Assembly (NCBI GenBank): GCA_036365455.1
Contig: JAWQUS010000011.1
Span: forward strand, 6,282,001 to 6,346,000
Direction of reading: 5' to 3'
Origin: Macrosoma leucophasiata
Taxonomy: Eukaryota; Arthropoda; Insecta; Lepidoptera; Hedylidae
DNA: 64,000 nucleotides
Positions 23,426 to 34,535 of the stretch are shown piece after piece; positions within the stretch are counted from its first letter, which is position 1, and every line of letters starts with the position of its first letter. The translations under genes and the position numbers were made by a program. The notes under the pieces were generated by a model. It was not told the DNA's origin and ran no database searches. It saw only the letters and a program-made list of their open reading frames with translations.

Positions 23426-23879
23426 CTTACACTCACCGCCCCACACTAGGTATAAACCTGTGTCGTGAGTGCCGTTGTACCATAGAGCAACACCGGAGGG
23501 GAGTAGCCATATGCAGGCTTTCCCCTCTGTCAAAGTACAAGCCCAAATGGGCCTATACCTGTCGCCTAGATGTTTAAAGTCAACGTGTGAGTTTCGTAGT
23601 AATAGACGATTTTTGTAGTGTGCGTGTGTGTCGCACGCATTTCCCCCCGCAAAAAATGACAGACTGTTTTGTATCGGTAATACACGCTATGGCTACTCCC
23701 CTCCGGTCCGCCGCGACCGGTGGGCCGCGTTGCTCTATGCGTTGTACACATACCTCACAAACACCCAGACCCGAAACAAACATGTGTAGGTCATACAAAC
23801 ATTTGTCCCGTTACAGGGATCGAACCCGTGAGCCTCGGTTAAAACAGTCACACACTGCTACTGGACCAGCTGGCTCGTC
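23426..23879 (-). mobile_element. SINE-B interrupted by a MITE
   Basis: The SINE-B tail (tacgcttacactcaccgccc, cctgtgtcgtgagtgccg) lies left of 23,480. The rest (cccagacccgaaacaaac, gatcgaacccgtgagcc) resumes at 23,740. The interruption at 23,481-23,739 is a separate element with its own target duplication. Confidence 0.78.
23481..23739. mobile_element. MITE with 8-bp target duplication (hAT- or P-like)
   Basis: 259 bp. Left end catagagcaac then accggaggggagtagccat; right end is the complement with 21 extra bases between those two blocks. The target duplication CGTTGTAC lies at 23,473-23,480 and 23,740-23,747 inside SINE-B. Eight-bp duplications are characteristic of hAT and P superfamilies; the CATAG start does not decide between them. 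The interior has tgtgcgtgtgtgtcgcacg and no transposase. Confidence 0.8.
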
Positions 23880-24391
23880 AAATTTTGATGATAACGATGA
23901 CAGAATAAAGGATGGTTGCTTGGTTCTACGTGTTATTATGTACCTAATTCTATTTTTTTGAATTGGCAAAAGCAATACTGATAAAATTGTAGTGTTTTTG
24001 TAATTCGAAATTTACTTTGATTGGGAATCTTTGACAGTCCTCGTCTGTTTAGACAGCGGGTTTAGAAAAATTTTGTCGGATATGAAAATGATAATATTCA
24101 TTTTTACATATATGCTAAAATAATATTAGTAATATACGTACGTATATTCATAAGCTTATGAGCTACATCCAGATCCAGAGTAGATTTTCATTACCCATTT
24201 ATAACGTACAACTCTTATATTACTGAGTGGTTGAGTAACTGATTGAAAGCTGAAATTTAGCATGTCGGTTCCTGTAGGCAAGTCTATAAAGATTTGCCAG
24301 AAACTCTAACGGGATTCTGAATTATGCGCCATGAAAGTTGTGAGCAAAAACTAGTTTAAACAAAAAAAATATATATATTTCACAAGCATGA

Positions 24392-24452
24392 AGAGCGGCT
24401 GGACTAGATTCCCAGTAGGTCGCGAGTTCGAGTCTCGCCTGAAGTCAAATTT
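24392..24452 (+). mobile_element. tRNA-like SINE-C fragment
   Basis: ggctggactagatt, aggtcgcgagttcgagtctc (B-box like) and gcctgaagtc followed by a T-rich run. Related to 36,150 and 51,048, where the B box and gaagtc end recur. It does not close an acceptor stem, so it is not a functional tRNA. Confidence 0.45.
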
Positions 24453-25157
24453 TTCTTTCCATTTTTCTTTAAAAATAAAATAGTTTAAACAAATTTATCT
24501 AGCTGAACCACGTTCTCTAACGAAGATTTTACCAACCAATTTAGTATTCCCAAGCTCTACTAATGGAGTGTCCTTTTTGGGCCTTTCTGATCCGTGTTTC
24601 TCGGCACAAGTTTTTCATTAAGTACATAACAACAACGCAGAAACAAGACATCTCGTTATTGGGATTTATTTATTATTTTTAGATTAAGTTTCTATTTATT
24701 CCTTGATTAAATTGGAAAGTTTGCTTCATCAAAGTGAAACATTGCAAAATAATATTAAAAATAATGAACTGAAATATTTTCTACTTCAATTTCTTTCACT
24801 GCGTCTTCAGATTGAAAACGAGTAGGTATTATTACAGTAGCTCCCACTATATTATTTACTGTTCCGCGCCATTGTTCTCTGGAAGTAATCTATAGTCGTC
24901 GGCAATCACAGCACGGGCCCATTATTTTCAGTTTTTGTAACACCGTACACGTTGTTTATATTTTATATCGCGGAGCTATTTATTTATTTCTTAACACGAT
25001 TTTGGTCAGCGTAAATTGTCTAGGCTGCTTTTGCGGTGAGCCCTGAAAAGCAAAAGCGAAAATAAAATTCAGAGTCGTGAATTTAATTTTTGCTGAAATA
25101 CTTGCTTCAATTGACGCGCAGCGCCGTGACAGACTCTTCCGTTTGAAGAAAAGGAAT
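24453..25157. other. No feature seen
   Basis: AT-rich sequence without recognised feature. Confidence 0.3.
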
Positions 25158-25287
25158 AGTCACTTCTGCGAAAGTGACTTTTTGCGAGAATGACTTTTTG
25201 AGAAAATGACCTTTTGCGAAAATGACTTTCTGCGAAAGTGACCAATTTTTTCGAAATGACGTTTTGCGAAAGTGACGTTCTGTGTCA
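25158..25287 (+). repeat. Imperfect short tandem repeat, unit about 18 bp
   Basis: A unit of the type tttttgcgaaaatgac occurs about seven times with variants (gcgagaatgac, gagaaaatgac, gcgaaagtgac). Confidence 0.7.
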
Positions 25288-25659
25288 AAACCTATGTCTC
25301 TTGATACCTTTGGACGCTATTGTTATGCGACGTCTTGGCGGTTGAAGGTTAGTTTGGGTCACACTGAAATATGACTCGACAGTTCTATGTGATTTATCGT
25401 CGGTTTACATTGGAAGAAAACCACTGTTTACGTTATACTTATCATGTGATACCTATTTCATTATCTTCCTGAACCACATGTTGTAGTGAATCCGCTAATG
25501 CTGTACCACATTTTTTAAACCATTATCTTCAAAAGAAATTCAGCTATTATGAAGCATTTCATGCCGTAGTTTAAAATTGTTGATCCAATGATTTTAGATC
25601 AACAATTTAAAACATACCTACGCTGTACGTTTTTTTTTCTAAATATTTTTTTTTATTTC

Positions 25660-26715
25660 AAAACTCAATCGAAATAGGAATTACCGCAGCTGACTTATAT
25701 TAAACGCTGTCGGTAGACAAGCCGGTTTTCAGGTCATTTTATAATGCACGTGTCACCGTGTCGCGAGCGAGCGCCGGAATTATTAATGAGTGTCAATGCA
25801 CCGCGTCGCCGGAGACAGGGTGGGGGCTTGACATAAATCCGCCCAGCAGATTGAAGAGGCTTAAACGCGATTGCAGTCAAATCTAGCTTAAAATATCAGG
25901 TACTTACTTTTTGATCAGATGCAGTATAAAATTTTCAAGAATTAGAAGGTTTTCTTCAGGCAAAGTTCAATATTTGTAAATCCACTGTTCAAGCTTTCTG
26001 ATGCACTCGGATTAGTTATTTGGCAAACTTTTTGAAATTATTCGAGTGTCGTCTTTTGCGAGGAGAGAATCTAGCATTAATTAAACAGTACATGTTAGTT
26101 TTTTAAGCCAAACTGTCTAATTAAACCTGAATATCTATCAGCTATTTAAGAGAAACACGTATTTATTTCAAAATTGAAACCCATAACCATAACTTCGAAA
26201 CTCAATCGAAATAGGACTTACCGCAGCTGACTTGCGTTAAGCGCTGTTTGTGGACCAGTTTTCAGGACATTTTATAATGCACGTCTAACCGTGTCGCGAG
26301 CGAGCGCCGGAATTATTAATGAGTGTCAATGCACCGAGCCACTGGGGAGAGGGGTGGGGGCTTGACACAAATACGCTCAGCGGATCGAAAATGCTTAAAC
26401 GCGATTGCAGTCAAATTTGTCTTAAAATATCAGGTAATAAGTTTGTTTGTTCTCAAATCAAATCAAACCAGGACTAACCGCAGCTGACTTATGTTACACG
26501 CTTTCGGTAGACAAGCTGGTTTCCAGGTAATTTTACAATGCACGTTTACGGTGTCGCGAGCGAGCGTCAGAATTATAAATGAATGTAAATACACCGCGTT
26601 GCCGGGTAGAGGGGTGGGGGCATAACACAAATACGCCCAGCGAATTGAAAATGTCTTAATCGCGATTGCAGTCAAATCGATGGCTTAAAATGACATGTAT
26701 TTAGTTTTTGATCGT
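25660..26715. repeat. Three diverged direct copies of a ~250-bp unit (region C)
   Basis: Copies at about 25,660-25,925, 26,197-26,442 and 26,458-26,715. Shared ordered blocks: accgcagctgactta, gcattataaaatg (opposite strand), gtgtcgcgagcgagcg, gaattattaatgagtgtcaa, tgcaccg, gggtgggggcttgaca, gcttaaacgcgattgcagtc and aaatatcag. The blocks include an E-box-like cagctg, a TATA-like tataaaat on the minus strand and attaatga homeodomain-like cores. Frames are not conserved, so a non-coding role is more likely than coding. Confidence 0.78.
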
Positions 26716-26930
26716 ATACACTATAGCAGATAAATACAAAGCTTGTAATGATTTAAGTACAACCTTTGGTTTGGCTTCATATTTTCTCTTGATAATATCC
26801 TATTATCATCAGATTACGTTTAAAACGAGTACCTTCAGCGAAATTGATAACGGCGTTGCTATCAGAACACCTCAAGCAGAGACAGCCTCCCGTCCTCTCA
26901 TGTTTACATTGTTTGTATTTATGTGCTACT

Positions 26931-26960
26931 AGCGGCCCGCCCCGTTTCGCACGGGTGCAA
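26931..26960. repeat. Short end of a common lepidopteran element
   Basis: actagcggcccgccccgttt followed by cgcacgggtgca is the hallmark end of a frequent lepidopteran Helitron- or LINE-related repeat. Only the end is present because a SINE-5S inserted immediately after it. Confidence 0.45.
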
Positions 26961-26971
26961 CAGATACAATA

Positions 26972-27202
26972 ATAATGGCAACCCATTATAAGTCCCACAG
27001 CTGGGCACGAGTCCCTCCCCTTTTTTGGGGGAAGGCCTGGAGTTTACTCCAGCACGCTGCTCCAATGCGGATTCCGCTGTGGGATGTTGGGATGTGGGCG
27101 GTTTGAAAACCGCCCATAAGGCCTCCGACAAGGTTTAACGACTGCTATCCATCGATAGCAACCGGGACCGACGGCTTAACGTGCCCTCCGAAGCAGATAC
27201 AG
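26972..27202 (-). mobile_element. SINE-5S, 5'-truncated copy
   Basis: Minus-strand copy with the ggttgccattatt tail at left and cgttaagccgtcggtccc toward the right; the 5S-like head is missing. Flanked by the 12-bp duplication acagatacaata at 26,960-26,971 and 27,203-27,214. Confidence 0.75.
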
Positions 27203-27214
27203 ACAGATACAATA

Positions 27215-27504
27215 TAAGTAACTTAATACTTAGTATCTGTTCGGGACGTTTATATACTAAATTAGGCAATCAAATAACAAACGTTAAACAACAACTTTTA
27301 TCTTGATAACAAAATATTTTTTTTTGATAAATTTAAGTTCAATCGCACAATGAAAATCATTGATAATGATTTATTATTCAAGATTTGTAATCAGAGAGAA
27401 GTGTCATTCGGATGTAATATAACCATAGAATATATGATATACATGAGCGTGTTCATTTCTAAAAAAATGATACAACGTTTACCAGTGAAGAAGCGTACGA
27501 TGAA
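27215..27504. other. No feature seen
   Basis: AT-rich sequence without recognised feature. Confidence 0.3.
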
Positions 27505-27855
27505 ACAAATGAACTAAGATCCACTCTCACAGAACACTGACACATACGCATACGAATCAAAATGCGCTTCACTATATATCCGACGAACACGGCACGAGTT
27601 AGTTGTGGTCGTGACTATGAATAACAAAATGGATATTCCACTGAAAAGATCACCAAATCCGAGACTTACGTTGGTGATGAATGAGATAAGAGTTCTGAAT
27701 AATGACGCTGTAGATTTGTTTGTTTTGCGTTTAGAAGAATCATAATTGTACATAATCTTCTAAGTCAGCAATAATATGATTTGGAGAAGCCTTCAAGCAT
27801 GGGTGCCAATATTATAAATCTGAAAGTATCACTACATGTCTGTTAGCGCCCTAAA

Positions 27856-27894
27856 GCAACCGCCTGTTATTGTACGCACTATACAGGCGGTTGC
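27856..27894. other. Perfect 12-bp inverted repeat
   Basis: gcaaccgcctgt and its complement acaggcggttgc, separated by a 15-nt loop. A GC-rich stem in AT-rich surroundings; may be the remnant of a small MITE. Confidence 0.55.
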
Positions 27895-27994
27895 ATATTA
27901 AATTGTAAAATCGGTAAGACGCGCGGCTACTCGCTCCCACGGCTAACCGCTAGCAGAGAATATGAAATAATACTACGTATAGAATGGACACTTC

Positions 27995-28200
27995 GACGTC
28001 CCGCTCGATTCGTTCGCATCACTTAACCCCTTCTCCTCTAATGGGCAACGGTTGGTATTTTGTACGTGCTACGTTCACAGGTGGACGTGTAAATACACGT
28101 CACTGATTGATGTCTGTGTAATAGAAACCAAATTAAGCGTTTGTATGGAATTTTGGCGGAGTGTCCGCGGTGTGCCGCTAGTGCGTTAGGACGCTTATAC
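27995..28200 (+). repeat. Dispersed repeat family R6, copy 1
   Basis: Shares cttcgacgtcccgc, acggttggtattttgtacgt, gtaaatacacgtcactgatt and ttggcggagtgtccgcggtg with the copy at 35,213-35,398. Class unknown. Confidence 0.65.
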
Positions 28201-28743
28201 TTTCACAACCATCCGGCTGCGCCGATTGTAACGAAATTTAGGAAATAGATTGAACCCTGAGAAAGCACTGACAAAGTCTTCAAAGACAAAGGACCAAACG
28301 AAGTCGTGGGAAGCAGATAGTCAACTTTAATCTTCTTTGACAGAACAGTCACATATGCCTACGAAGCAAAGCGCGGTTCACTATACTCGTATACATAAGT
28401 ACAGAACGAGTTGCGGTCGTGACTATGAATAACAAATTGGATATTCCACTGAACGCGAGCATCACACCCGAAGTCTGGTACGTTGGTGATGAATGAAATT
28501 GTCGAGTTGTGAATAATGACGATTCAGTTTTCTTTGTTTTGCGCTCGCTTTGGGGATCCATAACTGTACATAAATCTTTAACGTCAGCAGTAATGTGATT
28601 TAGTGAAGCTTTTAAGCGAGGCAAACGCATGTTTATTTTTCAATTGTTCATTGTTACATATTGTCTGGATAACGGTAAGAAATAATAATACTTGGCTGCA
28701 AATTAATTTACCAAAATAAATTCGCGACCAAGTATTATTTTTC

Positions 28744-29035
28744 GTAACTTCACGCCTGTAATCCCCGAAGGAGGAGAGGTAAATGCATGCATTCAAGCAG
28801 ACATGCAAACACCCACGATTCGCCGGTTACGTTTTGGCCCATGTAACAGGTGGCGAGCCTGTTGACATCTCCGGGCACATTACCAAACTTCGAGGTACTG
28901 AAAATTGAAAAATCCCAATAGAACCAGAGATAAAGGACTTGACACCATTATCTCTGATAACGCCCTACCCGGGAATCGAACCCAGGATCTCAGCGAAGTA
29001 GTAGTGGCCTGCTACCACTAGGCTACCGAGGCAGT
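28744..29035 (-). mobile_element. SINE-A with 11-bp target duplication
   Basis: Full-length-like SINE-A lacking about 20 bp internally. Flanked by tattatttttc at 28,733-28,743 and 29,036-29,046. Confidence 0.85.
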
Positions 29036-29046
29036 TATTATTTTTC

Positions 29047-30749
29047 ATTCAGAAATTAAGCCCGGCTAATGCGTTTCACTCCATTGAAGTGTAAAACTCG
29101 CAAGGAAATCATCAATTCAGTTTTTGAACCCTGAGAAAGTGGTCTCACAAAGTACATTAACCTCTATTTACCTTAGTAGATTATACATTAGCTTAATGAA
29201 GGCATTAACTGGATTGAAACCAACCTTCAGTTTTTATGAGACCCATCAGAGGTGACAAAGTCTAACCCGCCATTCAATATTATATTCGAGGAAACCCTCT
29301 CCAAACATAATACCTACAACAACACGTAAAGATACAGTTACGGTGTTGGGTGTAACGGTAATTGAGTGGAACCGTACCTTCCTCAGGTCAAGAACCCATT
29401 AGTAAGCGTCCTTTGTATCGACAGTATAGGTATTGTTTCCGAGACGTATGGCCTGTAACCACTTATTGGTGGATTGGGATATAATTTGGATGAAGTGTCG
29501 CTTATCGTTGAATGCCCGGTATTATGCACATAATGTAAGAGAACGCTTTAGGTATTAGAACGATTTTAAAGTCTGATTTTACATATTTTGAGAATATTGG
29601 AAAAAGTTCGTTCGAATAATGTATGAATCAGACGAGATCAAATAGACGACTTACTTTAAATTGACTGTTTTTTTTCTATCAATTTATATTTAATAGGGAT
29701 GCCATTTATGCACTTCTGCAGATTAAATAAATAGATAACTTAATTTTTTTACACGTAGTCGAAGACATCGCAAGTAAATTAGCGAGTACTTTTACACGTC
29801 AAGATAAATCAACAAGGCCGTCTGAAATATGTCCTAAATCATGTTGGATTACGACACTCAGAACAACGTTTGTAACAGAAACAAAAGAGTCGCATTTTAT
29901 CATAGTAACCTTACCACTACTTACTTACATGATATGACGCGCACATTAACCGGAAAATTAATGTTACCTGGAACAATAAAAAAACATAACAATTAATCAC
30001 AGCTCATTATTTTATTATGATAAGGAAAATAGATCGATATCTTCAAAAAATCAAATAAATTTGCATAAAAAATAAGGCGCGGATAAAGCTTGATATCTCA
30101 ACTCAATAAGGAAAATATGAAACACGGTTACGACACAAGCGGTATATTATTAATTTTCTCAAACGAACGATATTATAAAAAAAGTTTGATGAAAATTAAA
30201 ACAAACTTTCAATTCAAGATACAAAATTATTTTCAAAAATGTATACTTAAAGATCCACTCCAAACTTTTTTTTTGAATGATTGCTTGTTGGGATTCTAAG
30301 ACAGTTTTATAGGTTTTATTTTTTAATAATTTTTTTTTTGGGGCTCCAAGACAGTTTGATAGATTTTATTTACCCGTGAAAACGTAAGCAACACTTACAC
30401 AGACAGCAAGTAGTAGTTACTTGTTTACAGCTTCATTCAAATAATAAAAGCTTTACGGAAAAAGCAGGAAACTACTTCTTACACACCACCCAAACTCTCC
30501 AAATAACAATTACTGGAAAAGGCAGTGAGTTAACGCACCTAGCAAAATTACATTTGCGACCCTCCGCATTCGAAAGAGGTTGTTTTTAGCGCTACCCGAA
30601 TATTTAAGCAGATTACAGACATTACGTACGACAAATTAAATATTCCGTACAGTTCAAAATTATTTATCGAGATAAGAATACCTACCATTGAACTAATAAG
30701 TGAGTTTAAGATCTTTTACAAAAATAATTAAATTCACTAAAGTTTTTTT
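29047..30749. other. No feature seen
   Basis: AT-rich, with a duplicated caagacagtttgatag-type motif around 30,296-30,365. No gene recognised. Confidence 0.3.
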
Positions 30750-31016
30750 TATGTATTAAAAGTGGCAAACAAGCATGCAGTTCACATTGATGTTAAATGA
30801 TGACTGCAGCCTATAGACACCAACGTCAAAATGCAGATACGTTACCACTCCTGAGGCCTAAGATGTTATGCCTCTGTGCCGGAAATTACAAGGCCATACA
30901 TTACCACCTGACCGGAACACGATAGTGCTGAACACTAACATTTAGCGGCAAGTATATTAGGTAATGCGGTGGTGCCTGCGCCCGCGAGCTCCGCCACTGG
31001 AACTCTCGACCACTCG
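30750..31016 (+). repeat. R3 repeat, near full length
   Basis: Full set of R3 blocks from agtggcaaacaagcatgcag to gagctccgccactggaact. Confidence 0.7.
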
Positions 31017-31292
31017 ACTACTTATTGCGAGGTATCATAAATAGCTCGCTAGTTCTTCGTCTCGTTTCTTCGTGCGTGAAGTCGCAAAAACAAATTAAAC
31101 AAAATTATTGCTATTCAGTTTAGATTGATACATCGTACGAACCCAGGACTTTGAATCGACAAGCTTTGGATCTGGACTGTATGGAACCGGGATAAACTGG
31201 TATTGGACGCTACACTCTGCTTTCCTACTTTTTTTAACGTTTGTAGTAATCGAAACGTTCTAGCATGATGGTAATGGGAGAGGAGTGTTTCT

Positions 31293-31915
31293 AATAGACT
31301 CAAATTGCGTTGATTGTTAAGGCAACCCAGACCGTATAATAATAATGGCAACCCCATACGTCCCACTGCTGGGCACGAGTCTCTCTCCTTTTTGGGGGGA
31401 GGCCAGGAGCTTACTCCACCACGCTGTTCCAATGCGGATTGGTGCAGATACGGATTAGTGGGCAACCCGCTGTCGGATGTTTTTAAACCGTCCATAGGGC
31501 CTCTGACAAGGTTTAACGACTGCTATCTATCGATAGCAACCGGGACCGACGGCTGAACGTGTCCTCCGAAGCACGGAAACGCGCATTTTATTTTGCCACT
31601 AGCGGTCACCTATCACACAACCGACCGCGCCCGTAATGCTTAACTGAGTAGATCGCTTCCGATCTACACCAGCCGCGGGGCCATGCGCGCTTCAACTCAG
31701 ACCGTAAAGCGATATAAATATATCCTACACCTTCTTGAACTTAACCTTTCTATTAGAAACACCCTTCTACCGTTAGATACAACCAGGCCTGGTGCTGACA
31801 GTGTAAGTCGGTAAAGGTTAAGTTCAGCCGGGTGTAAACCATGTTCATATCGCTTTAAGGTTTGACTCGGCTTAACGATCAACGCAATTACGAGTCCCTG
31901 AAACATGAAAACGCA
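31293..31915. mobile_element. MITE with long terminal inverted repeats, split by a SINE-5S
   Basis: Left arm: actcaaattgcgttgattgt, taaggcaacccagaccgt, then (after the SINE) aaagcgatataaata. Right arm complement: actcgtaattgcgttgatcg, ttaagccgagtcaaacctta, aagcgatatgaac. The two arms are clearly homologous over about 60 bp. Removing the SINE at 31,337-31,693 restores continuity of the left arm. Class and outer target duplication not resolved. Confidence 0.68.
31337..31693 (-). mobile_element. SINE-5S, full length, nested in a MITE
   Basis: Minus-strand copy: head gaagcgcgcatggcc, gttaagcattacgggcgcgg, gataggtgaccgctagtgg; tail ggttgccattattat. A 13-bp target duplication with one mismatch (aac[c/t]cagaccgta) lies at 31,324-31,336 and 31,694-31,706. 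Confidence 0.8.
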
Positions 31916-32259
31916 TAAAAACCTTGCGACTGTTTGGTATTAAAATACTTATCACCAAATTGCAGACCACGCGAAATGTTCTTACATTAATGATCATATT
32001 CGAACATTTAAGCTCCATTACTGTTGAAAGCCATTAAAAAGTAAGAAGGCGAGAAATATTTTTTAAACAAAGCGCTTACTTAGCTGGAAATACTCGACAT
32101 TAAACAAGATTTTTTTCGATAAACGGAATGAAATAATTTAAGAAATATCTTGTAGGTCATCAGTAACGCCATTTATGCGTACATATAAGCCCCGTGCTGT
32201 AGTTATTTACGGTATATATTTTTACAATTAAACTTCTATTTTGTTACAAGCCTAGGTAC
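31916..32259. other. No feature seen
   Basis: AT-rich sequence without recognised feature. Confidence 0.3.
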
Positions 32260-32498
32260 AGTGCTTAACAATACATATTGCACATCGAGCCTAGGAAGGA
32301 GACTTCGACTTATTTCGGGTCTGTAGAGCGTTATCTCTTACGCACCGTACCTATTTGACGTTTGTCGACCATTTTGATCAAGTCTTGATCAATACCGGAC
32401 TTTCAGTACTTAGGTAGGCAGTGTGCAACAGAGGTAACGCTCTACGAAGTCGAAACGAGGCTCGATGTGCAATATAAATTTTTGGGTACTGTATACTT
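32260..32498. mobile_element. MITE family M2, copy 1
   Basis: Inverted arms: tattgcacatcgagcct at left and aggctcgatgtgcaatata at right, with tagagcgttatctctt and gaggtaacgctcta as inner complementary blocks and gtacagt/actgta outer ends. A relative lies at 33,030-33,485. Confidence 0.6.
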
Positions 32499-32880
32499 TT
32501 TACAGCAAATTCGTAATTAAATTCATTACAAGCAGCCAGCGTTAGCGCGTGCGAATAATTCTAAAGTTATGGACACACAGGGATACGGAAGCGATAAAAT
32601 GGCTGCCGTGTAATATATTCAACGTGGCATGACGTAAGTTAATTTGGTAGGTACCGCGGCACACGTTGACCTGAATATGACACGTCGACTTCCACAAACG
32701 TCGCCGTGAAGCGAAGATGAGCTAAACTTTGTACGACATGTACTGGGTTCCGGTGGTACGATTAAACGTGAAGTAAAAAGGCGAACATGAAACTGTGAAG
32801 CAAAAAAAACAAAAAGCTTGCGCCAAACACCTTTATTTTTTATGTCTTTGGATTTCTCAATGTCGCCACAGAACAACCGA

Positions 32881-33012
32881 TCTTTTTTTTTTTTTTTATA
32901 AAATACGCTTACACTTACAGCCCCACAGTAGGTATAAACCTGTGTCGTGGGTGCCGTTGTACACATACAACACATACACAAACACCCAGGCCCGAAACAA
33001 ATATCTGTAGGG
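32881..33012 (-). mobile_element. SINE-B, 5'-truncated, with poly(A) tail
   Basis: A T15 run on the plus strand (A tail on the minus strand), then tacgcttacacttacagccc, tgtcgtgggtgccgttgta and cgaaacaaatatctgtagg. The tRNA-like head is missing. Confidence 0.75.
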
Positions 33013-33029
33013 ATCGGGTCTGACATATT

Positions 33030-33485
33030 CATTTACAGTCCCTAGCAAGAAATGCTGCATCGACCTTAAAAACTTCGGCTATTATCGGTTCTGTAGAGCG
33101 TTGTCTCTGTCGCACTCTACCGACCTACTGATGATGATGATGATTATGATGTCCTCCTTGACGTTATCCGTCAACGGCGATAAACTTGGCTAGAATCGCG
33201 AGTGCGAGCGGATATGTTTAAAAAAAAATTCCAAATTTTGTTTGGAAAGTCCTGTTGCAAGACCGACAATACAATTGGCCAGATTGGTTTAGAGTGTAGT
33301 TATATGGTCTCGGGCGATCTTTTCTGGCAAGGCGATTGGAGTCAAGGTCTTGGAGACGACGCTCTTCCATTTTAACCAATGCCGCACTATTAGTGCAACA
33401 GGGATAACACTCTACAAAGTGGAAACCGATTGTCTCTTTCCTAAGCTCAAGGTGCAATATTTCTTGGCGGGTACTGTACACATTT
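33030..33485. mobile_element. MITE family M2, copy 2, split by a LINE end
   Basis: Left arm has ctgtagagcgttgtctctgt; right arm has cagggataacactctac, aggtgcaatatttcttggcg and ggtactgtaca. Same design as 32,260-32,498. About 250 bp of LINE sequence (33,126-33,378) interrupts it. Confidence 0.55.
33126..33378 (-). pseudogene. LINE 3' end: C-terminal zinc-finger-like coding fragment and (ATC)n tail
   Basis: On the minus strand a frame from about 33,378 encodes a C-terminal LINE fragment including RKDRPRPYNYTLNQSGQLYC followed by RSCNRTFQTKFG. This is a Cys-x2-Cys motif with a following Phe/Gly, as at the end of many insect LINE polyproteins. An intact version would continue to a His-x3-His; here a short frame slip after FGIFF separates the downstream cat-atc-cgc-tcg-cac-tcg codons. 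The 3' UTR then runs to cgccgttgacggataacg, ggaggacatc and an (ATC)n tail, again typical. 5'-truncated and non-functional. Confidence 0.6.
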
Positions 33486-34535
33486 TCTCACATTCAAGCT
33501 ATTTTTATTGGTGTCAGGACAACGTTCACAGCTGACTGTTTTAAAACTTTAAAACCATTTTCGGAGTCTCCTTTGGAGTTAGTGAATAGTCTCTCACCCT
33601 TGCCATCACCTCGAATACCTATGATGCGGCTCATGAGGATGTAGACCTCAACAAATAAAATTTATACATCTTGTCAATACGATTTCATCGTAACCTGTCT
33701 GGGTGATTTAGTAATATGTCAATTTTAGGCGCAAATAGAGTGGAACTCTTCTAAAATTGAAAGGTGTGACGTATTTACCTAAAGGAAACTAAATGCTTCC
33801 TTTGGGACCAGAATTCTAATTTTATCATGCACAATGCATTCCATTATTAAAACCTTAACGTATTTATTAATGTACAATTTCCAAACATAACAATATAAAA
33901 TACAACACAGTATAGTAAATTTTACAGCTTAGTGCATAGTCCATGTTTCAATTGCGCCATTACTAAGGCCACTATCGACAATGCCCAAACAATTCGATAT
34001 ATTGTACGATCAAATTGATTCCACAAACGTTTCCTGAACGACTGGTTCACCTAATGTGCGAAAGGGTTACCGCCAAGCTTAGTTCTAAACCTCAAATAAA
34101 TTACTCAAGCTGGCTGTAAATGCGGAAAAGCGCCGGGTCATTTCAGATAATATAGATAGCGCCTCAGAAATGAACGCTGCATAATTGTCGCGCGGTCAGA
34201 TGAGAATAATATTATCTGGAGTTTGCGACTAGTTTTTGCAACCTCATTCCTTTTCTCGTCTCTGTTCCTTAATATGGTAAAGTTTTTCTTTGAAAGCTTC
34301 TATGAAACGAGTGCTTTCTGTGAACTTGTTAAGACACGCAATTTAGTAACATGCCTTTCCAGAGAGAACAAGAGTTCTTACGTCAATACTTTTTAAATCA
34401 GGACTGATTATTTTACGAAGTATCACACAAATGTGATATTTAACCAAATATAGAACGAGCTTGTAAAAATATATTGCACATCTGGAAGACGTTCGCATTA
34501 AGCCTAACATATGAACCACACTAGTACTAAAGTGT
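33486..34535. other. No feature seen
   Basis: AT-rich unclassified sequence; no recognisable gene or repeat. Confidence 0.3.

Larger units (their letters stand above)
27505..28625. repeat. Diverged direct duplication, period about 815 bp (region D)
   Basis: Copy 1 about 27,505-27,800 and copy 2 about 28,318-28,625 share cgtgactatgaataacaaa, tggatattccactgaa, acgttggtgatgaatga and a gaataatgacg block. Minus-strand frames of 79 and 93 codons both contain a SGIS-LLFIVTT peptide, but they are shifted and end differently. Between the copies lie a hairpin (27,856-27,894) and a dispersed repeat (27,995-28,200). Confidence 0.75.
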
